NCBI RefSeq assembly: GCF_004348665.1
Contig: NZ_SMKM01000022.1
Coordinates: forward strand, 1 to 44,556
Direction: 5' to 3'
DNA length: 44,556 nt
Source of the DNA: Actinomadura sp. GC306
GTDB lineage: Bacteria > Actinomycetota > Actinomycetes > Streptosporangiales > Streptosporangiaceae
Each line of letters starts with the position of its first letter. Position 1 is the stretch's first letter. The position numbers and the translations under genes are program-made. The notes beneath the pieces are model-generated. The model saw only the letters and a program-made list of their open reading frames with translations, ran no database searches and was not told where the DNA came from. Shown here piece after piece: positions 8,806 through 22,449 of this stretch.

Positions 8806-8823
8806 GGTGCGCACGGCCGCACC
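8806..8823 (+). terminator. Short hairpin terminator candidate
   Basis: GGTGCG and CGCACC form a 6-bp stem with a 6-nt loop directly after the stop of the ThDP enzyme gene. It is weak and has no U-tract, but it is placed where the first transcription unit should end before the regulatory region of the cluster. Confidence 0.4.
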
Positions 8824-8848
8824 AATGCCGCTCGGCAATGCCGCGCCG

Positions 8849-8887
8849 ACGCATACTCAATTGTGCCGACAATGCATACGCAACGAG
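8849..8887 (+). promoter_or_regulatory. 39-nt cluster-boundary element, copy 1
   Basis: Blocks ACGCATACTCAATTG and CGACAATGCATAC followed by CAACGAG. A second copy, 36 of 39 positions identical (mismatches at element positions 16, 18 and 32), lies on the opposite strand at 39396-39434. This copy is 232 nt upstream of the first cluster gene (9120, +); the other is 163 nt upstream of the last operon (39232, -). Both have the same orientation relative to the gene they precede. The sequence is markedly less GC-rich than its surroundings. It is probably the binding site of a cluster-wide regulator or a shared promoter. Confidence 0.75.
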
Positions 8888-8950
8888 AACTAGTGAGCGC
8901 CATCTTTTGGTGTACCTCACAGCGCCTCACCTGCGAAAACTAAAGTGTTC

Positions 8951-9029
8951 GCGCAATTGCGCACCGTATTGCCGGATGCCTCGCACGGCTAATGCGAAAG
9001 CGGTTAGTGATCTCCCTTGACTTTCGCAT
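8951..9029 (+). promoter_or_regulatory. Promoter region with palindromes upstream of the AMP-ligase operon
   Basis: The 316-nt gap 8804-9119 holds no convincing gene and is unusually AT-rich. It contains a 12-bp palindrome GCGCAATTGCGC at 8951-8962 and an inverted repeat ATGCGAAAG (8992-9000) / CTTTCGCAT (9021-9029). The second arm overlaps TTGACT at 9017-9022, a possible -35 hexamer; no good -10 is seen. Binding of a dimer here would cover that hexamer. Confidence 0.5.
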
Positions 9030-9119
9030 CCGAAATGCAGAGGATCGCCCATATCAACGTGTGAAAGCGATAAATCAGCTGACTCGGCCGTGCTGGGCCG
9101 CGGCGGAGGAGAGGTCGCG

Positions 9120-10562
9120 ATGGGGGCTCGTCTGGTCGGCTCCGGCGGTGGCGGGGCGATCGGCATGGAGTCCGCCGCGGGCGGCGCCGCACGGGTGCTC
9201 CGCGACGCCGGGATGCGCGCGGGCGACCGGGTCCTGCTGTGGGCCGACAACGACACGTCCTACGCGGCGGTCGTACTCGCCCTGATCCACCTCGACGTCT
9301 CGCTGGTCCTGCTCGACCACCGGCAGACCCCGGCGGACACCGCCGCGACGGCGCGCACGGCCGGGGTGTCGTGGGTCATCACCGACATGCCCGACACCAT
9401 GGCCCACGAGCGGGTCGTCCCGCTGGAGTCGCTCGCCGGACATTCCCCCGAACCCGGTTTCTCGGTCGTTGCCGGGCCCTGGCGCGAACGTTCCGACGCC
9501 CTGATCACGTGGTCGTCCGGAACCACGGGTAATCCCAAGGGGATCGTCCGCACGGGGGAGGCGTTCCTGGGCAATCTCGAACGCACCCAGCGCCGTTTCG
9601 GCTACCGGCCCGACGACGTGCTGATGCCGCTGCTGCCCTTCTCGCACCAGTGGGGCCTGTCGCTGATCCTGCTCACCTGGCTGAGCGGCGCGACCCTCGT
9701 CGTCGCCCCGTACACCCGCATCGACCGGGCGCTGCGGCTCGCCGGGCGGACCGGCGTCACCACGGTCGACGCCGCCCCGGCGACCTACCACAGCCTGCTC
9801 AACGTCCTGGCGCGCCACCCGGGGCTGCGCGACGCGGTCGCCTCCGTGGAGCGGTGGTGCACCGGCGGCGCCCCGCTGCATACGGGCTTGGGGGAGCGGT
9901 TCGCGGAGACGATGGGCCGCCCGCTGCTCGACGGGTACGGCAGCACGGAGGCGGGCAACATCACGTTCGCGCTGCCGCCCCGCCCGGTGGCCTGCGGGCG
10001 CCCGCTCGACGGGGTCGAGGTGTGGATCGCCACGCCCGGCGGGGAGCGCGCCGCACCGGGCGCCACGGGCGAGATCTGGGTGCGGTCGCCCGACCTGTTC
10101 ACCGGCCACCTGGACGCGGACGGCATCACGCCGGTCGACCACGGCGCCGGATACCGCACCGGTGACCTGGGCTTCCAGGACGCGGACGGCAACCTGCACG
10201 TGCTGGGGCGCAGGTTCGCCGTCCACCGGTCCGGGCACACGCTGTACCCCGAGGCCATCGAGCGGACGGCGGAGCGGTGCGGCCGCCCGGTCAAGATCGT
10301 CGCGCTGGACGACGACCGGCGCGGCGCCCAGCTGGTGTTCGTGGTGGCCGACCCGGACGGCGGCGCCCCGCACGTCTGGTGGGAGCGCCTCCGCGCGCTG
10401 CTGCCGGCCTACGAGCAGCCGAACCGCGTGCTGGTGGTCGACCGGCTGCCGCTGAACCGCACCGGCAAGGTCGACGCCGCCGAACTGCGGCGGGTGGTAC
10501 TGAGCGAGTTCGGACCCGAACCGTCCCCGGCCGCCGCCGGCGCCCCGGTTCGCCGGACGTGA
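9120..10562 (+). CDS. AMP-dependent acyl ligase (ANL superfamily)
   Basis: 480 aa from the ATG at 9120, chosen because GGAGGAGAG lies just upstream. It has the ANL core motifs: the phosphate loop WSSGTTGNPKG (131-141), PFSHQWGL (173-180), GYGSTEAG, YRTGDLG and the C-terminal LNRTGKVD with catalytic Lys at about 450. It activates a carboxylic acid as the acyl-AMP and transfers it to CoA or a carrier protein. It is shorter than usual acyl-CoA synthetases and lacks the FAAL features of the second ligase at 19009-20847, so the cluster has two distinct acid-activating enzymes. It is the first gene of a four-gene plus-strand operon (ligase, KAS, GNAT, dioxygenase). The substrate is not determinable. 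Confidence 0.85.
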   Translation: MGARLVGSGGGGAIGMESAAGGAARVLRDAGMRAGDRVLLWADNDTSYAAVVLALIHLDVSLVLLDHRQTPADTAATARTAGVSWVITDMPDTMAHERVVPLESLAGHSPEPGFSVVAGPWRERSDALITWSSGTTGNPKGIVRTGEAFLGNLERTQRRFGYRPDDVLMPLLPFSHQWGLSLILLTWLSGATLVVAPYTRIDRALRLAGRTGVTTVDAAPATYHSLLNVLARHPGLRDAVASVERWCTGGAPLHTGLGERFAETMGRPLLDGYGSTEAGNITFALPPRPVACGRPLDGVEVWIATPGGERAAPGATGEIWVRSPDLFTGHLDADGITPVDHGAGYRTGDLGFQDADGNLHVLGRRFAVHRSGHTLYPEAIERTAERCGRPVKIVALDDDRRGAQLVFVVADPDGGAPHVWWERLRALLPAYEQPNRVLVVDRLPLNRTGKVDAAELRRVVLSEFGPEPSPAAAGAPVRRT

Positions 10563-10572
10563 AGGGAGCGCA

Positions 10573-11868
10573 ATGTCAACGCATTCCGAAGCACCGCGAC
10601 CCGGGGCACCGGGATCGGACCGGACGGCGCCGCGCCGGCGCGTCGTGGTCACCGGCACCGGGGCGGTGTCGCCCATCGGCGTGACCGCCGACGAGTTCTG
10701 GGCGGGCCTGCTGGCGGGCCGCAGCGGCGCGCACCCCATCACCGGGTTCGACGCCGCGGAGCTGCCGGTGCGGATCGCCGCCGAGGTCCGCGACTTCGAC
10801 CCGGACGTGTACCTGGAGCGCAAGCTGAGCCGCCGCCTCGACGGCTACGCCCAGTACGCCATCGCCGCGGCGTACCAGGCGACCGCGCAGGCCAAGCTGC
10901 CCGTCGGCGACGGCGCCGGCGACGGGACCGCGGTCTACGTGGGGTCCGCCTACGGCGCCGACAAGCTCATGACGATCGCGCTGAACACGATGCGCGAGCG
11001 CGGCTACCGGGCGATGAGCCCGTTCTACGCGGCCAACAGCGGGGTGGACAGCGCGGCGGGCGAGATCGCGATGCTGCTGGGCGCGACCGGCCCGTCCAAC
11101 TCGATGAGCACCGCGTGCGCCACCGGGGCGACGTGCATCGGCGAGGCCACCCGGCTGATCCGGCACGGCTACGCCGACGTCGCCGTGGCCGGCGCGGCCG
11201 ACGACTGCGTGACGCCGCTCAACATCTCCACGACCGCGCGGGCCGGGGCGCTGACCCGCCGCAACGACGACCCGGAGCGCGCGAGCCGCCCCTTCGACCG
11301 GGACCGCGACGGGTTCCTGATGGGCGCGGGCGCCGGGGTGGTGGTGCTGGAGTCCGCCGAGCACGCGCTGGCCCGGGACGCCGAGATCCTCGCCGAGCTG
11401 GCCGGGTACGGCTCCAGCACCGACGCCTACCACGTGACGGCCCCGCACCCGGAGGGGCGCGGCGCGCGCACGGCGATCCGGCAGGCCATGCAGGACGCCG
11501 GCCTGGCCCCGGCGGACGTCGACTACGTCAACGCGCACGGCACCGGCACGGTCATGAACGACCGGGTCGAGGCTGCGGCCATCCGCGCCGAGCTGGGCGA
11601 GCACGCCGAGCGCATCCCGATCTCGTCGATCAAGTCGATGACCGGGCACACCCTGGGCGCGGCGGGCGCGCTGGAGCTGATCGCCTCCATCCGCACGATC
11701 CGCGAGGGCGTGATCCCTCCCACGATCAACTGCGACGACCCCGAGGACGCGGGGCTCGACTTCGTCCCGCACGAGGCCCGCCGCCAGGAGGTGCGCACGG
11801 TGCTGAGCAACTCCTTCGGGTTCGGCGGCCGCAACGCCGTCCTGGCCGTGACCCGCTGGGAGGCGTGA
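10573..11868 (+). CDS. FabF-like beta-ketoacyl-ACP synthase (KAS II type)
   Basis: 431 aa. The Cys-His-His triad is intact: STACATGATC (Cys 182), NAHGTGT (His 322) and KSMTGHT (Lys 354, His 359). It should perform decarboxylative Claisen condensation on ACP-bound chains. The N-terminus has about 20 extra residues (Pro/Arg-rich). Starts 10 nt after the ligase stop with GAAGGGA as ribosome binding site. No chain-length-factor partner is present, so it is a homodimeric FabF-type enzyme, not a type II aromatic PKS. Likely roles: extending the starter on the free ACP of the cluster, or a drug-insensitive duplicate of the housekeeping KAS for self-protection. Confidence 0.9.
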   Translation: MSTHSEAPRPGAPGSDRTAPRRRVVVTGTGAVSPIGVTADEFWAGLLAGRSGAHPITGFDAAELPVRIAAEVRDFDPDVYLERKLSRRLDGYAQYAIAAAYQATAQAKLPVGDGAGDGTAVYVGSAYGADKLMTIALNTMRERGYRAMSPFYAANSGVDSAAGEIAMLLGATGPSNSMSTACATGATCIGEATRLIRHGYADVAVAGAADDCVTPLNISTTARAGALTRRNDDPERASRPFDRDRDGFLMGAGAGVVVLESAEHALARDAEILAELAGYGSSTDAYHVTAPHPEGRGARTAIRQAMQDAGLAPADVDYVNAHGTGTVMNDRVEAAAIRAELGEHAERIPISSIKSMTGHTLGAAGALELIASIRTIREGVIPPTINCDDPEDAGLDFVPHEARRQEVRTVLSNSFGFGGRNAVLAVTRWEA

Positions 11869-11872
11869 GCGG

Positions 11873-12508
11873 ATGAAAGGCGAACTCGTCACCCTGCGCC
11901 GCGTGACCGACGACGACCACGACCTGCTGGCCTCCTGGGCGAGCGGGCGGGCCGGCCTGTACGGCAGCGGGTCCGCGTCCTTCCCCAGCCGCGACGACAT
12001 GCGCGGCAGCATCCAGGCCGGCGCCCGCTACCTGATGGTCACCGACCCGGACGGCACCCGGATCGGGGCGGTGACCTGGGAGTCCGGCGCGCACGCGCTC
12101 AGCTTCCGGATCGGCGTGATGATCGGCGAGGAGGACTTGTGGACGGAGGGGCACGGGGCCGAGGCCGTCCTGCTCCTGCTGAACCTCCTCTTCCACACCA
12201 TGGGCGCGCACCGCGTGGAGATGATCGCCGGCCTCTACAACCGGCAGCCGGTGCGCATGGTCACGCACGGCTACATGGTGCTGGAAGGCATCATGCGCGA
12301 CTACTTCTTCGTGGACGGCCGCTACTTCGACGCCGTGATCCTGTCGCTGCTCCGCCCGGACTACTACCGGCTGGTCGAGGATCTGGGGATCCCGCAGGAC
12401 GTGATCCCGGCGGAGCAGAAGCGGGAGGCGCAGGAGACGCTGCGCAAGTACCTGGTGGACGTCTCCGGCGACTACTTCGTCCAGCTGATCGAGAACCGGC
12501 AACGCTAA
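11873..12508 (+). CDS. GNAT-family N-acyltransferase (RimJ/RimL-like)
   Basis: 211 aa. Layout of the Acetyltransf_3 group: an N-terminal VTLRRVTDDDHDLL segment, a central ISFRIG-like beta strand region (ALSFRIGVMIGEEDLWTEGHG) with the acyl-CoA/pantetheine-binding turn, then MGAHRVEMIAGLYNRQPVRMVTHGYM typical of RimJ-like enzymes. The C-terminus has an added helical tail of about 50 residues (from about residue 160) that is not part of the minimal fold. Four nt after the KAS gene. In goadvionin biosynthesis the GNAT GdvG couples a polyketide acyl chain from an ACP to a RiPP amine, and selidamide-type GNATs acylate RiPP side chains. In a cluster with PKS, FAAL and RiPP genes, this is the prime candidate for joining the two halves. 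That role is inference. Confidence 0.8.
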   Translation: MKGELVTLRRVTDDDHDLLASWASGRAGLYGSGSASFPSRDDMRGSIQAGARYLMVTDPDGTRIGAVTWESGAHALSFRIGVMIGEEDLWTEGHGAEAVLLLLNLLFHTMGAHRVEMIAGLYNRQPVRMVTHGYMVLEGIMRDYFFVDGRYFDAVILSLLRPDYYRLVEDLGIPQDVIPAEQKREAQETLRKYLVDVSGDYFVQLIENRQR

Positions 12509-12582
12509 CCGGCCCGGCCGCGCCCCCCGCCCGGCGGCTCACCCGCCGGCCGGCCGCACGAAGGACAGACCAGGAGGCTCCC

Positions 12583-13500
12583 ATGTCATCAGCCGCTCTC
12601 CGCGGCACCGTCAGCGCGCGCACCTCCGGCGGGAAACCGCCGGAGGTGCCGCGGTTCCACCCGCCCTACGACTGGGACGAGGTCGACGAGGTCACCCGCG
12701 ACCTGGGCACGGCGGTGCTGACCGGCCTGGTCGGCGCGGAGCTGCGCGGCCGGTTCGACCGGGAGATCGACCGGTGGCTGGAACGGCATCCCGGCACCGC
12801 CCGCCCCGACAGCGGGTCGCGGCTCTACGACACGTTCATGGGCCGCCGCACGGCGCGGCTGCACGGGCTGGTCGCCAAGGCGCCCTCGGCGGCGGACGTG
12901 ATCGCCCACCCCGGCATCCTCGGCTGGGCGCGGCGGCTGCTCGCCCCGGTCAGCGACGGCATCCTGCTCAGCGCGGCCGAGTTCATCCAGATCGGCCCGC
13001 GCGAGTCGCGCCAGTTCACCCACCGCGACACCGACGCCTGGTGGTTCGCGCCGCGCGGGCGGGACCCGCTGTGCGTCAACGCGATGATCGCGCTGACCCC
13101 GTTCGACGAGCGGAACGGCGCGACGCGGGTGGCGCCCGGCAGCAACCAGTGGGGGGACGGCCGCCGGCCCCTGGACAGCGAGATGGTGCAGCCCGCGCTG
13201 GAGCCCGGCGACGCCCTGCTGTTCCGCGCCGACGTGTTCCACGGCGGCGGCACGAACCGCACCGCCGGGGAGTTCCGGCGCAGCGTGCTGCTCAGCTATT
13301 GCGCGGGGTGGCTGCGGCCGCTGGAGAACTCCTACCTGAACGTGCCGCGCGAGGTCGCCGCGGGACTGTCCGACGACCTGGCCGAGCTGCTCGGCTACAC
13401 GCTCTACGACTCGACCCCGCGCGGGGGCGGCATCATCGGGACGTACGAGTACGGCGATCCCCGCCGGGTCCTGCGCGACCAGCGGCCCGCCCGCGGCTGA
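12583..13500 (+). CDS. Phytanoyl-CoA dioxygenase-like Fe(II)/2-oxoglutarate oxygenase
   Basis: 305 aa; ATG preceded by AGGAGG. The iron-binding facial triad is visible as THRDTD (His 147, Asp 149) and DVFHGGG (His 220), and FRRSVLL supplies the Arg that normally binds 2-oxoglutarate (about 232). NAMIALTPFDERNGATRVAPGSNQ is the characteristic PhyH strand-turn. It probably hydroxylates an aliphatic carbon of the acyl chain or of a tethered intermediate. Last gene of the operon; its 3' end faces the end of the PKS1 gene across only 40 nt that fold into a hairpin. Confidence 0.85.
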   Translation: MSSAALRGTVSARTSGGKPPEVPRFHPPYDWDEVDEVTRDLGTAVLTGLVGAELRGRFDREIDRWLERHPGTARPDSGSRLYDTFMGRRTARLHGLVAKAPSAADVIAHPGILGWARRLLAPVSDGILLSAAEFIQIGPRESRQFTHRDTDAWWFAPRGRDPLCVNAMIALTPFDERNGATRVAPGSNQWGDGRRPLDSEMVQPALEPGDALLFRADVFHGGGTNRTAGEFRRSVLLSYCAGWLRPLENSYLNVPREVAAGLSDDLAELLGYTLYDSTPRGGGIIGTYEYGDPRRVLRDQRPARG

Positions 13501-13506
13501 CGGCCG

Positions 13507-13540
13507 CCCCCGGCCCCGGCCTCCGGCCGCGCGCCGGGGG
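13507..13540. terminator. Convergent-gene hairpin terminator candidate
   Basis: CCCCCGGC (13507-13514) and GCCGGGGG (13533-13540) form a perfect 8-bp stem around a GC-rich 18-nt loop. It fills the gap between the converging dioxygenase (+) and PKS1 (-) genes and could serve both strands. Confidence 0.5.
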
Positions 13541-19008
<5,468 letters not shown>

Positions 19009-19012
<4 letters not shown>

Positions 19013-20847
19013 CTCGCACCGTCCGCCACCGGCTCCGCCGCGACCACGGCGGCGATCACCGCGGAGTCCGCCGGGTCGCGCGCGCCGGCGGCGAACCGCG
19101 TGCGGCACTCCGCCCGGCGGATCTTGCCGCTGGTGGTCCGCGGGAGCCGGCCGGGCCGGACGAACACCAGCTCCGCCGCCGGCAGCCCGTGCTCGGCCGC
19201 GAGCGCCGCGTTCACCGCGCCGGCCACGCCGGCGGCCGGTTCGCCGAGCCGCCCGCCGCGCAGCTCCACCGCGACGCCCAGTTCCTCACCGTCCCCGGTC
19301 TCCACGGCGAACGCCGCCACCCCGCCGGGCCGGATCGCCGGGTGCGCGCCCTCGACGGTCAGCTCGATGTCGGCGGGGGCGTGGTTGCGGCCGTCCACGA
19401 TCACCAGCTCCTTGCGGCGGCCGGTGATGTACAGCTCGCCCTCGTGGACGAAGCCCATGTCGCCGGTGCGCAGCCAGCGGCCCGGCGGCCCGTCCGGGAA
19501 GGCGGTGAACGCCGCGCGGGTCAGGTCCGGCCGCCCCCAGTAGCCCGCGGTGACGTTGGGGCCGCTCGCGCAGACCTCGCCGACCCGGCCGGGCGGCAGC
19601 GCCGCGCCCGTGTCGGGGTCGATGACCAGCAGGCTCACCCCGGGCAGCGGCGGCCCGCAGCTCACCAGCTCCCGCACCGGCGCGCCCGCCCCGCCCGCCG
19701 CGCCGGCCGCCGGCCGCGCCCGGCCTTCGGTCAGCTCCGCGCGGTCGAACGCGCGGGCCGCGGCGCCGCGGACGGCGGCGGCCACGCCGAGGGTCGCCTC
19801 GGCCAGCCCGTAGCCCGGGGAGAGCGCCACCGGGTCCAGGCCGCACGGGCCGAAGGCGTCCAGGAACGCCGCGATGCCGCCGGGCCGGACCTGCTCGCTG
19901 CCGTTGGTGACGCTGGTCAGCGAGCTGAGGTCCAGCCCGCCGCGCCGGTCCGGGCCGACGCGGCGCACGCACAGGTCGAAGGCGAAGTCCGGCCCGGCGG
20001 TCCAGGTGCCCCGGTACTCGGTGATCAGCCGCAGCCAGCGGCCCGGCTCCTGGAGGAACGCCATCGGCGTGAAGAGCACCGCGTGCGCGCCGGTCCCCAG
20101 CGGCAGCACGATGCCCGAGATCAGCCCCATGTCATGGAAGAACGGCAGCCAGGACACCACCACCGAGCGGTCGTCCATCTCCGACTGCCGCTCGATCTGC
20201 CGGACGTTCGCGATCAGGTTGGCGTGGCTGACGCACACCCCGACCGGGTCGCGGGTGGAACCCGAGGTGTACTGCAGGAACGCGAGGTCGCCGGGCGAGC
20301 GGGACGGGTCGCTCCAGCCGGCGGCGGCCTCGTCCGGGATCTCGTCGACGCACAGGACGGTGTCGCCGGTGCCGGCCCGCGCGTCCTCCAGCGCCGCGTC
20401 GACGTCGGGCCGGACCCCGGCGGTGGTGAGCACGTGCCGCGGCGAGCAGTCGGCCAGGACGCCGCGCAGCCGGACGGCCTGCCCCGGCCGCTCCGGACCG
20501 GGCAGCGGCACCGCGACGCACCCCGCGTACAGGCAGCCGAGCCACGCCTCCACGTACTCGGCGGAGTGCGGGCACGCGACCGCGACCCGGTCGCCCGGCG
20601 CGCAGGTCCGCCGCAGCGTCGCGGCGACGGCCCGCGCGCGCTCGTCCAGGGTCTCGTAGTCGACGGCACGCGCCCGGCCCGCCCGGTCGACGGCGAAGTC
20701 CACGAAGGAGAAGGCGACGTGCTCGGGGGTGCGCCGGGCCCGGCGGCGCACGATCGCCACCAGATCGTCCGCCTCGTTCGCCTGGTCCGCCCCGGCCGCT
20801 CCGGCCGCCTCGTCCGGCGCGCGGCCGGGGGACGCGGGCATGTCCAT
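19009..20847 (-). CDS. Fatty acyl-AMP ligase (FAAL)
   Basis: 612 aa; ATG at 20847 behind GGAGG. FAAL hallmarks: LQYTSGSTRDPVGVCVSHANL (residues 191-211), LPFFHDMGLISGIVLPL, PMAFLQEPGRWLRLITEYRGT, PDFAFDLC and a C-terminal LPRTTSGKIRRAE. FAALs activate free fatty acids to acyl-adenylates and pass them to an ACP rather than to CoA. Its stop overlaps the start of PKS1, whose N-terminal ACP is the obvious acceptor. Divergently transcribed from the enoyl reductase gene across 334 nt of regulatory DNA. The chain length of the acid is not predictable from sequence. Confidence 0.92.
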
Positions 20848-20890
20848 GGAGCCTCCTTCATCGGGGAATTGTGTGCGCCCACGAAAACGT

Positions 20891-21077
20891 TTGGCGACAA
20901 TTGCCAAGGCCGCCCGCGCGCGATCATCCCCGTCGGCACCATGGTCGTGACAGCCGCAGGGTCCGGCAATAGCCCGGAGTGGGCAATGGGCTAATACTTT
21001 TGTATTACGGCGGCGGCGCCGGGACGGAGAATTCCCGGTGTCCGGGGCGCCCATCTGCGAGGATCATGAACATGAAT
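20891..21077. promoter_or_regulatory. Divergent regulatory region of the FAAL and enoyl reductase genes
   Basis: The 334-nt gap 20848-21181 contains no gene. Three inverted repeats are visible: TTGGC-7nt-GCCAA at 20891-20907; TAATAC-TTTT-GTATTA at 20992-21007; and GAACAT-2nt-ATGTTC at about 21064-21077. They are all AT-richer than their surroundings and of operator size, so the region may take more than one regulator. No site was tested against a known consensus. Confidence 0.5.
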
Positions 21078-21120
21078 GTTCTTCATGAATCTACGGCGGC
21101 AATGCCCGGCCGGTTAGTCG

Positions 21121-21149
21121 TTGACATTGAATCGACCCCACCGTTACGT
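21121..21149 (+). promoter_or_regulatory. Sigma-70-like promoter of the enoyl reductase gene
   Basis: A consensus -35 TTGACA at 21121-21126, 17-nt spacer, then TTACGT as a moderate -10, placed about 33 nt upstream of the start codon. Confidence 0.5.
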
Positions 21150-21181
21150 TGCGACGAGCAAGAAAGGCATGGTGGGGGCCG

Positions 21182-21946
21182 ATGGGAATTCTCGATGGCA
21201 AGAACATTCTGATCACCGGCGTACTCTCCTACTCGTCGATCGCCTTCGAGGTCGCCCGGGTGGCGCAGGACGAGGGCGCCGAGGTCGTGCTGACCTCCTA
21301 CGGCCGCCGCAGTCTGGTGGAACGGGTCGCGGCGCGGCTGCCCAAGCCGCCGCCCGTGGTCGATCTGGACGTCACCGACACCGAGCAGCTCGACTCGCTG
21401 GCCGAGCGGGTCGGCGTGCACCTCGACGGCCTGGACGGGGTGCTGCACGCGGTGGCGTTCGCGCCGCCGGGCGCCCTGGGAGGCGCGTTCCTGCGGACCG
21501 CGTGGGAGGACGCGGCGACGACACTGCAGGTCTCGACCTTCTCCCTCCAGGCGCTCTCGACGGCCGTGCTCCCGATGCTGCGGCCCGGGTCGGCGATCGT
21601 GGCGATGGACTACGACGACGGCGGCGCGTTCCCCAGCTACGACTGGATGGGGGTCGCCAAGTCCGGGCTGGAGTCGTGCGCCCGCTACCTGGCCTACTAC
21701 CTGGGGCCGAACCGCGTGCGGGTGAACCTCGTCGCGGCCGGTCCGCTGTGGTCGGTCGCCGCGTCGCACATCCCCGGCTTCAAGGACTCGCTGGTGGACT
21801 GGGACGAGCGGGCGCCGCTCGGCTGGCGGCCCGACGACCGGACGGCGGTGGCGCGGGCGTGCGCGGCGCTGCTGTCGGACTGGTTCCCCGCGACGACCGG
21901 CGAAATCGTCCACGTGGACGGCGGCCGGCACGCGATGGGCCACTGA
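21182..21946 (+). CDS. Enoyl-ACP reductase, FabI/InhA type
   Basis: 254 aa, the usual FabI length. ITGVLSYSSIAFEVA is the NAD-binding start and is InhA-like; AMDYDDGGAFPSYDWMGVAKSGLES contains the catalytic Tyr 153 and Lys 160 in the Y-x6-K spacing; VNLVAAGPLWSVAA follows as in InhA. ATG 21182 is preceded by GGTGGGGG. PKS1 makes an enoyl thioester but has no ER domain, so a trans-acting reductase is a good fit. The alternative is an inhibitor-tolerant copy providing self-resistance, as known for FAS II enzymes in other antibiotic clusters. Monocistronic, convergent with the free ACP gene. Confidence 0.9.
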   Translation: MGILDGKNILITGVLSYSSIAFEVARVAQDEGAEVVLTSYGRRSLVERVAARLPKPPPVVDLDVTDTEQLDSLAERVGVHLDGLDGVLHAVAFAPPGALGGAFLRTAWEDAATTLQVSTFSLQALSTAVLPMLRPGSAIVAMDYDDGGAFPSYDWMGVAKSGLESCARYLAYYLGPNRVRVNLVAAGPLWSVAASHIPGFKDSLVDWDERAPLGWRPDDRTAVARACAALLSDWFPATTGEIVHVDGGRHAMGH

Positions 21947-21966
21947 GCAGACCCCTTACCACGGTC

Positions 21967-21996
21967 GCGGCACCGCCCTACAGAGGACGGTGCCGC
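21967..21996. terminator. Convergent terminator candidate between enoyl reductase and ACP genes
   Basis: GCGGCACCG (21967-21975) and CGGTGCCGC (21988-21996) form a perfect 9-bp stem that extends inward with CCT/AGG. It lies 20 nt after the enoyl reductase stop. The rest of the gap to 22088 is GC-rich with no gene. Confidence 0.6.
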
Positions 21997-22088
21997 CGAA
22001 CGGAGATCCACCCCCTCGCCGGTGTGCGTGGCGGGCGGTGCGCCACCGCTCGCCGCGCCGCGGCGGACCCGCAGGGAGAGGATGTGTG

Positions 22089-22337
22089 TCAGACCATGCG
22101 CCGCCCGATGAGGTCGGTGATGTCGCCGACCGTCCGGATGTCCTTCAGCTCCTCGTCGTCGATCTCGACCTCGAAGCGGTCGAAGATCGCGGCCCCTATC
22201 TCGACGACGCCCAGCGAGTCGACGTCGAGGTCCTGCATGAGGTGTTTGCCGGGGGTGATCTCGTCCCGGGGCACACCCGCCACGTCCTCGATTATTTCGG
22301 CCACCGACATACCGATATCCGTACCGGTCTTCTGCAC
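22089..22337 (-). CDS. Free-standing acyl carrier protein
   Basis: 82 aa from GTG 22337, which has GAGGTGA seven nt upstream; a TTG at 22343 would add two residues. Phosphopantetheine Ser in DLDVDSLGVVEIG (about residue 41), acidic helix II, typical type II ACP length. Likely partners are the AMP-ligase, FabF-like KAS and FabI-like reductase of this cluster, which together could form a small type II elongation system, or the GNAT as acyl donor. Divergent from the histidine kinase gene. No phosphopantetheinyl transferase gene is in the window. Confidence 0.9.
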   Translation of the reverse strand: MQKTGTDIGMSVAEIIEDVAGVPRDEITPGKHLMQDLDVDSLGVVEIGAAIFDRFEVEIDDEELKDIRTVGDITDLIGRRMV

Positions 22338-22449
22338 TGCCAAGTCACCTCACCGTCGTCTCCCCGCCGCATCTCGTTCAGGCGGCGACTCGGTAATCAT
22401 GGTGGCACGTTTCGTGACCGCCGCAATCACCAGTACGTGGACGGCGGGC

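Noticed and set aside
8838..9020. A 60-residue open frame in the gap before the AMP-ligase gene
   Set aside because: It overlaps the boundary element and palindromes, has no ribosome binding site and has no recognisable composition of a peptide gene.
10573..11868. KAS as part of an aromatic type II PKS
   Set aside because: No chain length factor, cyclase or ketoreductase partner follows; the enzyme is FabF-like with a complete triad.
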